Positions 52,765 to 60,012 of a DNA stretch of 64,000 nt are shown one piece after another. The first letter of the stretch is position 1. The number at the start of each line of letters is the position of its first letter. The stretch spans positions 124,001-188,000 of IMG/VR virus record IMGVR_UViG_3300014720_000001; one strand, written 5' to 3'. A model generated the notes under the pieces. That model did not search any database. It saw only the letters and a list, made by a program, of their open reading frames with translations, and was not told the DNA's origin. Origin of the DNA: a virus. The translations under genes were made by a program, and so were the position numbers.

Positions 52765-52835
52765 ATGCCCGACTAGGATTCGAACCTAGACAAAAAGAAT
52801 CAAAATCTCTTGTGCTACCGTTACACCATCGGGCA
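52765..52835 (-). tRNA. tRNA-Gln (UUG)
   Basis: 71 bases fold into a cloverleaf: acceptor TGCCCGA/TCGGGCA, D-stem GTGT/GCAC with loop AACGGTA, anticodon stem AGAGA/TCTTT (one G:U) with loop TTTTGAT, anticodon TTG, T-arm CTAGG-TTCGAAT-CCTAG. It reads CAA (and CAG) Gln codons. CCA is not encoded. It lies 22 bases after the tiny gene stop at 52858. Confidence 0.88.
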
Positions 52836-52857
52836 ACCGCGCATTGATTCCGTTCAT

Positions 52858-52926
52858 TTACGCTCTTCTGGCGCCCACCTTGAGTACCGTCTTGTTGAGC
52901 GTCGCCAGCTCGTGGTTATGACCCAC
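52858..52926 (-). other. Coding-like segment beyond an in-frame UGA
   Basis: Directly after the UGA that ends the 27-codon gene upstream, the same frame stays open for 23 more codons, beginning GTG (VGHNHELATLNKTVLKVGA). The amino-acid make-up is plausible, with no Arg-rich bias. It could be a separate GTG-initiated peptide (no SD seen), a readthrough extension, or a fragment of a decayed gene. Confidence 0.35.
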
Positions 52927-53010
52927 TCACGGTTTGGGTGCCGGGCCGTCGACATACGTCACGGCTTCAGGGATTTCAACCGGGGCGCCGGCACGCCCGC
53001 CGAGTGTCAT
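52927..53010 (-). CDS. Tiny gene (27 aa) coupled to upstream gene
   Basis: ATG 53010 overlaps the stop of the 92-residue gene (ATGA), as many coupled genes here do. It encodes MTLGGRAGAPVEIPEAVTYV then DGPAPKP and ends at UGA (52927-52929). Open frame continues past that stop for 22 codons. Function unknown; a readthrough product of about 50 residues is possible. Confidence 0.4.
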   Translation of the reverse strand: MTLGGRAGAPVEIPEAVTYVDGPAPKP

Positions 53011-53285
53011 TCTTCTTCTGCCACGACGTCGTTGAAGCTGACGAACTCGCCGCCCTCGTCGTTAAACAACAGGCCGGGTTCGCCGCCGTCGCCGGCTGCT
53101 TTTGCGGCCCGAGTGGCGTACTTCTTCAGTAGCTTGTAGATCGCTGCGCCCCGTTTGTCGCCAAACTTGATGCACAGTAGCGCCTCTACCGTTAGGTACT
53201 CCTCGTAGCCTTCTTCAACGTTGTCCTCTTCGTACGGATTCTCGTCGTCGATAAACCCGCCGAAATCAAAATTTTCGTTATACAT
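53007..53285 (-). CDS. Small acidic protein
   Basis: 92 residues starting MYNENFDFGGFIDDENPYEE. A basic-helical centre (CIKFGDKRGAAIYKLLKKYA, TRAAKAAGDG) is flanked by acidic ends (EEGYEEYLTVE, FNDVVAEEE). Not recognised. The start follows the block of the HTH-DHS gene and its partner. Confidence 0.68.
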   Translation of the reverse strand: MYNENFDFGGFIDDENPYEEDNVEEGYEEYLTVEALLCIKFGDKRGAAIYKLLKKYATRAAKAAGDGGEPGLLFNDEGGEFVSFNDVVAEEE

Positions 53286-53294
53286 AGTGCTGCC

Positions 53295-54440
53295 TTAATA
53301 AATCACGGTCAATGAAACAGCGCAATCGGTGAGCGGAAACAAGTACACACCGCGCGCAGAAAATTGCCTTGGACGATCCAGCCGCATAACAACGCGGCCA
53401 GAATGCAGAAGTGTCGCCACGACGTAAGGCCCGGTTGACGAAACCGAGGCGTCGAGCGAGATAACATAATCCGTACCCGGCACAGGGACTTGGATCGCCG
53501 CGCCTTGCGGGCCTGTGGCGCCAGTAATTCCAAGCCTAACCGCTTCTTTGCCGCCGTCAATAACGCGTTCCAACGACGCTACGTCCTCACGCGGTACAAA
53601 CGCCCAGTGCACCGGCTTTGTAAATTCGCCAAGGTACCCGGGCCGCTCAATCTGCTTGCGCTGCGCTTCGCTGATGACCGCGGCGATCTCAAGATGCCGC
53701 GCAGCAATGTTTACGTAGGCAAGCAGCGCCGGACAGATAGACGCGTAGTCTTCAGCCGTGTTTGTGCCGGTAACCGACGGCGCTGAACGCGGGTTGACCG
53801 GGAAAAACTCGCCGGTCTCAAGTAGCAGGCAATGCGTGTTGGTGCCGTTGTCGAATGAAATACCGCGGTAAGCCGGGCCAAGTTCGCCGCTGGGAAGCTT
53901 ATCGCGAAAATTCACAAGACTGGCCGACAGCGCAGACGCCATCGTGTCTGTGAACTGCGCGGGCGAGAACACACGCGCCAGCATGCGCTCGTTGTAAATC
54001 TCAGGCGCAGACGGGTTCACTGTTAACGGATTTTTTGGGGACTCCGCGACCTCTGCGATCACGGCGTCAAAGATATCTTGGGCAGGAACTTCAGCGCCCG
54101 CCAATCCGTTCTCGATCAGGTCCGAGAACAACACAAGCGCCGCAGTCACAATCGCGGGCGCTGTTTCTTTGGTCGCGCCGTACTGCATCGCGACGTCCAG
54201 CCCGCGATTGAGCGACGCGTGTGTAATCGAAAACGGCACGGCGCCCCAGTTGATGTCGCCAGCTTTCTGTGCCAACGTAGCCAGCGCCTTGATGAACGCC
54301 GGATCTTTCTTCGGCGTGCACGACTGGCGAAACAGTTCGAGCGTGCAGGCCAGCAGCCGTAGCTGCCCCAGATCGTCCGATGCTCGAAACTTTCCTATGA
54401 ACTCCCTAAGTAGAACCGACGGTTTTGGTGATTTGTCCAC
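53295..54440 (-). CDS. Unknown 381-residue protein coupled to HTH-DHS gene
   Basis: GTG 54440 is preferred because GGAG lies six bases before it; an upstream ATG at 54452 has no SD. It contains EFIGKFRASDDLGQLRLLAC, AMQYGATKETAPAIVTAALV, ARHLEIAAVISEAQRKQIER, a short collagen-like [11 protein letters not shown], then a beta-rich C-terminus (VISLDASVSSTGPYVVATLL). The start lies 35 bases inside the HTH-DHS gene, so it is likely translated with it. No family is recognised. Confidence 0.7.
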   Translation of the reverse strand: MDKSPKPSVLLREFIGKFRASDDLGQLRLLACTLELFRQSCTPKKDPAFIKALATLAQKAGDINWGAVPFSITHASLNRGLDVAMQYGATKETAPAIVTAALVLFSDLIENGLAGAEVPAQDIFDAVIAEVAESPKNPLTVNPSAPEIYNERMLARVFSPAQFTDTMASALSASLVNFRDKLPSGELGPAYRGISFDNGTNTHCLLLETGEFFPVNPRSAPSVTGTNTAEDYASICPALLAYVNIAARHLEIAAVISEAQRKQIERPGYLGEFTKPVHWAFVPREDVASLERVIDGGKEAVRLGITGATGPQGAAIQVPVPGTDYVISLDASVSSTGPYVVATLLHSGRVVMRLDRPRQFSARGVYLFPLTDCAVSLTVIY

Positions 54441-55608
54441 TGAATACTCCATCACAAGCGTGTAAAAGTGTCATCACGTTCGATTTAAAAGTGCCAGAAA
54501 GATTGTGTGCTGTGCCGCTGTGGCTATTCACATAAGGGGCAAAGTCAGGTTGAACGTGACGGTCGATAAGAACTGCGTGAAAATCTGCCGCGCGCTCCTT
54601 GTCGGACAACGCGCACCGAGCTTGAATAAACAACTGCAATCCGCGCATAGCGTCGCCTATAAACAACACTACGCCGTTTTGCGTTTGACATATCTGACGC
54701 ACTTGCTCGGCAAACACCAGCAAGTCTACGTACGTCGCGGCGCCAAAAGCCGCGCCAATTTCTGCGCCGGGCCCGTCAGGATAAATGTGCCCAGCCATCT
54801 CGCCCAGTTCGACATGAATAGTCGCCGGGACACCCATTGCGTACGCGGACCGCAGCAGGCTGCGCTCTGTCGCGGCGCTAGCTGAATACGCCCACCGACC
54901 AGCCGCCTCGCCGTAACCTAGCCCCTGATTGGCCGCCATACGCGCCACGTAATTCAGGTCGTGCGTGAGTCCCGTTTCGGCCATCCGGATGTCAGCCACG
55001 AGGCCGGCGCCTGTAGTCGCGACGGCGGTCACGTACTTTTTGCGCAGTAGTTCAACGGCAGCGATGCCAGCGCCGGAGTTAATCGCCGGCGCCGAAATAA
55101 ATAACAATACCGGCTGGTCAGCGCCGCGAGCGTTATAGATTGCGCGCGCAACGTCTACGTGCTCGTCGCTAACGGGACAGGGGACCTCAGCGGTTACAGG
55201 CGGCATGGCGTCACACGGCGGAGTCGTGGCCCGAAGGGTGTCGAAAAGCGCAAAGGAACTATTAAGCTGCTTCGGCAGCGCAAGCGCGCTGGGGTCGTCG
55301 CCGGCTGTGGCGCGCAGCATAGCGCCGTTACCCCAAATGAGCCAATTGGCGCTGACGTGTGTGCGGCTGAGCACCTGCGCCAGCAGCGCCGGCGTCACGC
55401 GCAGCCGTCCTGCCAGCACCTGACTCAAGTGCGACGGGTCGAGTGCCAGCGCCCGGGCAAACGCCGGCACATTGTTATCAAAAAGCGTGGCGCAGATGTA
55501 ATCAAGTCTCTGCAGCCACGGTTGGTCGCCGTGTTCCAGTTTGCGCTTGTGCTCTTCGAACTTCTTCTGCTGGTGCGGGCTGCGCTGCCCGTTTTTGGGT
55601 CTCGGCAT
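54406..55608 (-). CDS. CI-repressor-type helix-turn-helix fused to deoxyhypusine-synthase-like domain
   Basis: 400 residues. The N-terminal 35-98 has the phage CI repressor HTH pattern: LALDPSHLSQVLAGRLRVTP then VSANWLIWGNGAML (matching VSxDWLLxGxGPM). The C-terminal 155-385 resembles the deoxyhypusine synthase fold and its bacterial relatives: GADQPVLLFISAPAINSGAG, YVTAVATTGAGLVADIRMAE, LRSAYAMGVPATIHVELGE and GVVLFIGDAMRGLQLFIQA. DHS transfers the aminobutyl group of spermidine to a lysine; the active-site Lys of that enzyme is not visible here. It may be a ligand-sensing repressor. It overlaps both neighbours (107 and 35 bases). Confidence 0.75.
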   Translation of the reverse strand: MPRPKNGQRSPHQQKKFEEHKRKLEHGDQPWLQRLDYICATLFDNNVPAFARALALDPSHLSQVLAGRLRVTPALLAQVLSRTHVSANWLIWGNGAMLRATAGDDPSALALPKQLNSSFALFDTLRATTPPCDAMPPVTAEVPCPVSDEHVDVARAIYNARGADQPVLLFISAPAINSGAGIAAVELLRKKYVTAVATTGAGLVADIRMAETGLTHDLNYVARMAANQGLGYGEAAGRWAYSASAATERSLLRSAYAMGVPATIHVELGEMAGHIYPDGPGAEIGAAFGAATYVDLLVFAEQVRQICQTQNGVVLFIGDAMRGLQLFIQARCALSDKERAADFHAVLIDRHVQPDFAPYVNSHSGTAHNLSGTFKSNVMTLLHACDGVFSGQITKTVGST

Positions 55609-56599
55609 GGTCGACCTTTCGTTTCTGCTGTGTCACCAAGCTACGCCCGGCTGACCGCAAGATACCAGTCCCCGCTAGTAAACGCATCCGATGCACTGCG
55701 CGCAAGTAGGCGGCTACCAGTTCGTCGTAACCGACGAGCAGCTGTTGCGGGTACCGCGTAAACTCACCAAAGATATGAAAGAAGTCAGACGCCGGTTCGT
55801 TATAGCAGTCCGAGACTTTGATCGACTTTATGTACGTCACGCGGCTACCCCGCACCCGCACTGCCGGCAGCTTTGTCTTTGCCGCGTGCAGAAAAAACTG
55901 GCGTGCTTCAATCAACCAGCCGCCGTCTTGCGGAACTACGGCCAGCCGCCACATCGATCCAAGCACGTGCCTGTTTAATGTCTTAACGCATTTGCTGTAG
56001 GCATCGCGCTCACGCTGAAGCTCGCCCCACAACAACCGCGCGTACACACGCACTTTCTCGGGGCCGCACCCGACGCGCGGATCCCAGTCAGGCGCCGCAA
56101 CAAATCGCGCTGCCACCCGGCACGTCGCGACTAGTTTGGTGTCTTTGTTGTGCCGACCGACAGCCCGCAACTTGTGCTTGACGTCACGATACTGAGCCGC
56201 GCTGATGCGGGCATAACAAAACGGGCAGATGTGCGCCCGGTTGCACGGACGATATACAGCTTTTCGGCGCCAACGAAAGTACATGTACGTCGGCCGGCAA
56301 AACATGCACCGTTGAAACGACAGCCGAAACTTATCAAAGTCAAAGTCAGGTGCGTTCGAGTCGGCATTTGTACCGGTCGGAAACCAGAGCGCCCGAATGG
56401 CCAGCTCTTTTAGTTTCGACACCCACTGCTGCCGAATCGTGTTCGTGCGGCCAGTCACCGTGTTGTGGGTCTTGGCGCCGGTCAGCCCCAGTACAAACTG
56501 CTGCACAAAAATATGCGCAGTCCGCACGCTAATCCGCCGCACTCGCCACGTCGGTATTCTGTACCGGCGAATGAACTCAGCAAACTCAATTAGTGCCAT
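55502..56599 (-). CDS. Cys-rich Rep-like protein
   Basis: 365 residues from ATG 56599. Cysteines form a zinc-like cluster CMFC (near 100), RPCNRAHICPFCYARISAAQ, and continue YRDVKHKLRAVGR; the CxxC...RPCNRxxICPFC pattern recalls zinc domains of plasmid and phage replication initiators. Further basic segments include RYPQQLLVGYDELVAAYLRA. The last 35 residues overlap the HTH-DHS gene and are Ala/Gln/Arg-rich. No HUH (rolling-circle) motif is recognisable, so a replication role is only a possibility. Confidence 0.62.
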   Translation of the reverse strand: MALIEFAEFIRRYRIPTWRVRRISVRTAHIFVQQFVLGLTGAKTHNTVTGRTNTIRQQWVSKLKELAIRALWFPTGTNADSNAPDFDFDKFRLSFQRCMFCRPTYMYFRWRRKAVYRPCNRAHICPFCYARISAAQYRDVKHKLRAVGRHNKDTKLVATCRVAARFVAAPDWDPRVGCGPEKVRVYARLLWGELQRERDAYSKCVKTLNRHVLGSMWRLAVVPQDGGWLIEARQFFLHAAKTKLPAVRVRGSRVTYIKSIKVSDCYNEPASDFFHIFGEFTRYPQQLLVGYDELVAAYLRAVHRMRLLAGTGILRSAGRSLVTQQKRKVDHAETQKRAAQPAPAEEVRRAQAQTGTRRPTVAAET

Positions 56600-56807
56600 G
56601 CGTAGTGAGCGTCTTGGGCCGCGGCGGAATCTTACCAAACCATACCGAGCAGCCTAGCACGATAATACGCATAGCCGGCGCGCTGTGCATGCCAATTGAC
56701 AAGACGTGTCCCAGCCCGACCCAATCAAACCGCACACCCCAGTACCGTTTATCAGTAACGGACAACGTAACCGTCCACGATTCATAGTTGTTAACACTGT
56801 GACTCAT
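56586..56807 (-). CDS. Small unknown protein
   Basis: 73 residues starting MSHSVNNYESWTVTLSVTDK. The middle is YWGVRFDWVGLGHVLSIGMH with a hydrophobic stretch PAMRIIVLGCSVWFGKI, so it could be a small membrane-associated beta protein. It is joined to its neighbours by ATGA at the start and a 14-base overlap at the end. Not recognised. Confidence 0.58.
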   Translation of the reverse strand: MSHSVNNYESWTVTLSVTDKRYWGVRFDWVGLGHVLSIGMHSAPAMRIIVLGCSVWFGKIPPRPKTLTTHGTN

Positions 56808-56971
56808 TTCTTCGCTTTCTTGCGGCGCTTTGGTTTAGTGGCGTTTTCCAGTTCAGTCCACAACTCTTCAACCGTAAATTGATCGCAGTCAACGGCGCGC
56901 AGAGGGACGTATCGAATCTCATGTAGAAACTGCCGCACGAGCTTTTTCAGTTTTTTCAGTTCGGCGCTCAT
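56804..56971 (-). CDS. Small basic protein (55 aa)
   Basis: Starts MSAELKKLKKLVRQFLHEIR, then FTVEELWTELENATKPKRRK, with Lys-rich ends. GAGGAAAACG precedes ATG 56971. It overlaps the preceding gene by 53 bases and the next by ATGA. Possibly a small DNA-binding protein from its composition. Not recognised. Confidence 0.55.
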   Translation of the reverse strand: MSAELKKLKKLVRQFLHEIRYVPLRAVDCDQFTVEELWTELENATKPKRRKKAKK

Positions 56972-57218
56972 CGTTTTCCTCTGTTTCGTTTACCAATCTG
57001 TCCAGCGCGGCCATATACGAACACTCCCACTCGTGCGGCGGTTTTGCAGGATATCGCGCGTTCACGTTGTTAAGCAAATCGCTAATGGCGCCACGCAAAC
57101 GCATTACCTCAGCGCGAAGTAGTACAACTTCATCTTGCGCCGCGGCTAATGCAACACCGTCAGCAAGCCATTCGCCTCTCATGCACAAATAGATGTCACC
57201 ACCAAGCTCACCGCTCAT
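56919..57218 (-). CDS. Unknown small protein
   Basis: 99 residues: MSGELGGDIYLCMRGEWLAD, then a helix AAAQDEVVLLRAEVMRLRGA and HEWECSYMAALDRLVNE. Its last 16 residues overlap the next gene and are Lys/Arg/Ala-rich. The start is coupled by ATGA to the preceding gene. Not recognised. Confidence 0.55.
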   Translation of the reverse strand: MSGELGGDIYLCMRGEWLADGVALAAAQDEVVLLRAEVMRLRGAISDLLNNVNARYPAKPPHEWECSYMAALDRLVNETEENDERRTEKTEKARAAVST

Positions 57219-57451
57219 CGCGCATCTCCTTTTTTATTTATCCAGTTGCGCACGTCAACCGGCGGCGGATCAATAGCGTCACGCATTTTGGCGGCAAACG
57301 CGTCACACGCAGATAAAAAATCACGAACGTGCGCGTTTACATACGGCAACGGCACGTCGATGTGATGCTCTAATTTGATTGTGCAGCGATAACCACCGAC
57401 GAGCGGCAAAGATGACATCGCGATAGTTTCAAATTTTGATTCGGTGGTCAT
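57215..57451 (-). CDS. Unknown small protein
   Basis: 78 residues starting MTTESKFETIAMSSLPLVGG, with an acidic helix (RDFLSACDAFAAKMRDAID) and a basic end (RNWINKKGDAR). It is coupled to both neighbours by ATGA. Not recognised. Confidence 0.55.
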   Translation of the reverse strand: MTTESKFETIAMSSLPLVGGYRCTIKLEHHIDVPLPYVNAHVRDFLSACDAFAAKMRDAIDPPPVDVRNWINKKGDAR

Positions 57452-57762
57452 TGTTCATTACCTGTTTGATCTAACGCCCACCACGCACCCATCAGCGCCA
57501 AACAAATCGCGAGATATACGCTCGCAATCACCGCGCCCAGCGTGCGTGATTTTGCGCCTGCAACTGAACAGGCCACGCCGTAGGCTACCGGGTACAGCAA
57601 AGACAGCCGCAAGAACGATCCGGCCACCGCAGTTTTTAGCCACGGTGTATTTGGATTTGGCGGCGCGGCCAACCCCATAATGCCCGCCATAAAAATACCG
57701 GGATAAATGCACAACGGTAGCGCGCACAAAACCAAAACAATACCAGCAATTCGGGTACTCAC
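57448..57762 (-). CDS. Three- or four-pass membrane protein
   Basis: 104 residues from GTG 57762, chosen over the ATG of an overlapping frame because GGAGG lies six bases upstream and the product is coherent. Hydrophobic helices run at residues about 5-20 (IAGIVLVLCALPLCIYPG), 22-35, 45-70 (LLYPVAYGVACSVAGA) and 78-96 (IASVYLAICLALMGAWWA). A multi-pass small membrane protein, perhaps altering host envelope properties. Family unknown. Confidence 0.6.
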   Translation of the reverse strand: MSTRIAGIVLVLCALPLCIYPGIFMAGIMGLAAPPNPNTPWLKTAVAGSFLRLSLLYPVAYGVACSVAGAKSRTLGAVIASVYLAICLALMGAWWALDQTGNEQ

Positions 57763-58085
57763 TCATAACCTCCCGCGTGCCGCTTCAGCAGTTCATCGAG
57801 CGCTTGCGCGTCGGCCGTATTGCCAACGCGTTCAGTCAGTCGCCTTGCTCGCGCAATGACGTCCCGCTCCGCGTCGGTGAGCGCGGGCTGCGGCCTCTCG
57901 TACAGCGGCACAACCGCCATCGCATGGGCCGCAATACTTTCTGCCTCATCCCTGTTGGCCGTCACCCGATATGTAGCGCCGCCGTTCATTGAGATTGCCT
58001 CTATGGCGTTCAGCACAACCGCCCACGCCACTGGTTCGTCCACAGAACCAGTCGATGCAACAGACCGCTCATTCGTATCGCTCAT
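57759..58085 (-). CDS. LTDAER-module protein (short)
   Basis: 108 residues. DEPVAWAVVLNAIEAIS leads to VVPLYERPQPALTDAERDVI, then helices with QALDELLKRHAGG. The PLYxRPQPALTDAERxVI block recurs in the next two proteins and in many small phage/bacterial proteins I recall, possibly a protein-protein interaction module. Function unknown. Confidence 0.62.
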   Translation of the reverse strand: MSDTNERSVASTGSVDEPVAWAVVLNAIEAISMNGGATYRVTANRDEAESIAAHAMAVVPLYERPQPALTDAERDVIARARRLTERVGNTADAQALDELLKRHAGGYE

Positions 58086-58133
58086 GTTTGCCGCCTCCTT
58101 CGTTCGCGGCTGTTGATCTTTCGTGTTCTGTGG

Positions 58134-58370
58134 TCACTTCAGCCGCTCCAGTAGGCCGCGAAGGGTGGCAGGAATGGAGTCATCAAGCGGATACACGCCG
58201 ATAGCAAACTCCAATGCCCGACGCTCCCCGCGAGTGAGTCTCCCAAACTGCCGCAGGCGTTCAATCTCCTCGCGTGCTTCCTGCAAAATATTCTGCACGT
58301 CCGCTCTTGCGGCAACGCTGCTCAGCGGCATCGTTTCGGTATCGCGGATGCGGTCGATGATGTCACTCAT
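58134..58370 (-). CDS. LTDAER-module protein (short, variant)
   Basis: 78 residues: MSDIIDRIRDTETMPLSSVA, then a coiled helix (NILQEAREEIERLRQFG) and RLTRGERRALEFAIGVYPLD, with a closing IPATLRGLLERLK. It is the smallest member of the repeated-module set and is joined to the next gene by ATGA. Confidence 0.6.
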   Translation of the reverse strand: MSDIIDRIRDTETMPLSSVAARADVQNILQEAREEIERLRQFGRLTRGERRALEFAIGVYPLDDSIPATLRGLLERLK

Positions 58371-59146
58371 TCGCCACCTCCTTTGGTTCTCTCCAGCAGG
58401 GCGCGAAGAGTGTCTGCGTCTTGCTCTGTTTGTGTTTTCCCGTAGTCCGCCTGCAAGTAGCGAAGCGTCTCCGAAGCCCGATCAACCGCCGCACGCTCCG
58501 CGTCAGTGAGACGCAAGCGGGCAACCTCAGCCCGCAGTGATTCCACTTCTGCGATAACAGCGGGGGCCATATTTAGCACGATATGGTCGTCAGATTGCGC
58601 GACATATTTGCGAAACGTTTGCCGGTGCCACAATTCTTGCAACGCCTTTGCCGACTGAACAAACGGCGTTGACGCAGCTATGTTACCGCTGGCCTGCAAT
58701 TGACCGGCGCGTTCGTACAGCAGGTCATATGCTCGCGACACCGCCTTTCGCTCCTCGTCGGTGAACTTAAGCGGCCCGGGCACAAGCATGACAGCACGCT
58801 TTTTGTCGCGCTCAATTGCCGCGGCCAATACTGCACGTTGCTCTTCGGTAAGTTCAAGTTTTAATTCGGTTGAGCAGTCGATTGTCACGTTGCCGTTGCA
58901 GACCGACAGCGTGGCATCCTGATCGGCTAGACGGCGAATAGCCTCGCGCATCATGTAGATTTCTGGTTCAGCCGCGCGCATCCCGTGAATAAACCCAGTC
59001 GTCCAATACCATTGCGCTTGCGCTGGGCCGGCGCTATCAGCGTTTTCATACGCGCCGTCAGCAACTAGCTCGGCCCATTTGTCGTCAGCCATCTTCAATC
59101 GAACGGCGTGCTGCGCCCGTTCTTCTGGTGTTGCTGGCTTGCTCAT
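58367..59146 (-). CDS. LTDAER-module protein with tandem units
   Basis: 259 residues from ATG 59146 (GGAGG six bases upstream). It begins MSKPATPEERAQHAVRLKMA. Repeated units include LELTEEQRAVLAAAIERD, LKFTDEERKAVSRAYDLLYE and LRLTDAERAAVDRASETLRY, the last closing with ADTLRALLERTKGG. The repeats resemble the single copies in the two downstream genes. Probably a scaffold or interaction protein; no enzyme motif. Confidence 0.65.
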   Translation of the reverse strand: MSKPATPEERAQHAVRLKMADDKWAELVADGAYENADSAGPAQAQWYWTTGFIHGMRAAEPEIYMMREAIRRLADQDATLSVCNGNVTIDCSTELKLELTEEQRAVLAAAIERDKKRAVMLVPGPLKFTDEERKAVSRAYDLLYERAGQLQASGNIAASTPFVQSAKALQELWHRQTFRKYVAQSDDHIVLNMAPAVIAEVESLRAEVARLRLTDAERAAVDRASETLRYLQADYGKTQTEQDADTLRALLERTKGGGE

Positions 59147-59226
59147 TCGTACCTCCGAAAGAAAAAGTACATGAACGCAATAGCAATCACTGCGCCACAA
59201 ACTTCGCCTACCCACGCACAATTCAC
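59143..59226 (-). CDS. Tiny membrane peptide (27 aa)
   Basis: GTG 59226 has AAGGAG five bases upstream and overlaps the MazG-like stop (GTGA); its own stop overlaps the next start (ATGA). It encodes MNCAWVGEVCGAVIAIAFMY then FFFRRYE: one hydrophobic segment with a basic end, so a single-pass membrane peptide is predicted. Coupling on both sides makes chance unlikely. Function unknown. Confidence 0.6.
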   Translation of the reverse strand: MNCAWVGEVCGAVIAIAFMYFFFRRYE

Positions 59227-59567
59227 GTTGTCTCCTTCACAAAAATACCTTCGGGCGTCAGTGTGCCCTTGCGGTCTTTGATGGTGTTGTACGCCTCATC
59301 AAGGCAGTACGTCAGATCCAGCTGCGCGTTGTACAGCTTGACGTACAGAATCAGCGTTACGAGAACGTCGCCGATTCCGTCGATGATTCCTTCGCGATCG
59401 TTTTTGAGCGTCGCGTCAGCTAGCTCCCCTAGCTCCGACATGGTCTTGAGCAACTGCGCCATCGGGTTGCTGTTCGGGATGATCTGGCGCGCTTGGGCCC
59501 ACTGAACCACGAGGCTCTGTAATTCCGCAAACGTCCGATCCTTTTCCTCCGGCGATTCCTGCGTCAT
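59223..59567 (-). CDS. mazG: MazG-like nucleotide pyrophosphohydrolase
   Basis: 114 residues. The motif LKTMSELGELADATLKND (E45, E48) followed by IIDGIGDVLVTLILYV (D63, D67) is the MazG/all-alpha NTP-PPase metal site. Members remove pyrophosphate from NTPs or modified dNTPs and are common in phages, where they may lower alarmone or aberrant-nucleotide pools. The start lies 152 bases inside the preceding gene and is preceded by GAGGAG. The short length fits phage forms. Confidence 0.78.
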   Translation of the reverse strand: MTQESPEEKDRTFAELQSLVVQWAQARQIIPNSNPMAQLLKTMSELGELADATLKNDREGIIDGIGDVLVTLILYVKLYNAQLDLTYCLDEAYNTIKDRKGTLTPEGIFVKETT

Positions 59568-60012
59568 TGCGCTTCAACTCCTCGATTTCTTTCGTTAAGG
59601 CTTCGATATCCACACCGCCCTTGATCATCATGTCAATCACCGGCTGCTGCGGAAGCTGCCGGCGTTTCTTGCTGACCCAAATAACAGGACCCCATTCAGG
59701 GTTCTTCTCAAAGTGCATATACACATCTTTGAGTTCGTCGTACGTGATATCCTCGGCGTCAGCGCAGCCCCACGCAAACATGTCATTCATGTTCAGGAAG
59801 ATGCAAAACTGCTCGCGTGCTTTCTCGGGCCAGTCTTTCTCCCACCAGTGCTTGTTCATGCCGATCCAGCCATTTGCTATCAAAACGGCCAACATGCCCG
59901 GCTCTTCGTACATCTCTTCCTTGTACGGTTTGCCGGGACAACCCGTACCTTCCCAGTCCATCGTCCAGTGCGCGTCTGTTGGGTCGATGGTGTAGTTAAT
60001 TTCCTTCGGCAT
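59416..60012 (-). CDS. Unknown 198-residue protein with overlapping tail
   Basis: MPKEINYTIDPTDAHWTMDW; the globular part has GWIGMNKHWWEKDWPEKARE, CIFLNMNDMFAWGCADAED and VDIEALTKEIEELKRNDAG. The last 50 residues run inside the mazG frame and are Gly/Pro/Ser/Asp-rich (GSDVCGITEPRGSVGPSA). A frame change near the end would stop at the ATGA of mazG; see findings. Not recognised. Confidence 0.6.
   Translation of the reverse strand: MPKEINYTIDPTDAHWTMDWEGTGCPGKPYKEEMYEEPGMLAVLIANGWIGMNKHWWEKDWPEKAREQFCIFLNMNDMFAWGCADAEDITYDELKDVYMHFEKNPEWGPVIWVSKKRRQLPQQPVIDMMIKGGVDIEALTKEIEELKRNDAGIAGGKGSDVCGITEPRGSVGPSAPDHPEQQPDGAVAQDHVGARGAS

Noticed and set aside
55346-56367. Additional small Rep-like zinc peptides in other frames
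   Set aside because: Shadow frames of the Cys-rich protein gene, with the same Cys codons read out of frame and no start signals.
57458-57766. Open frame starting ATG at 57766 (starts SEYPNCWYC...)
   Set aside because: It overlaps the membrane protein frame starting GTG 57762, has Arg/Cys-rich composition and no better SD; the membrane reading is more coherent.
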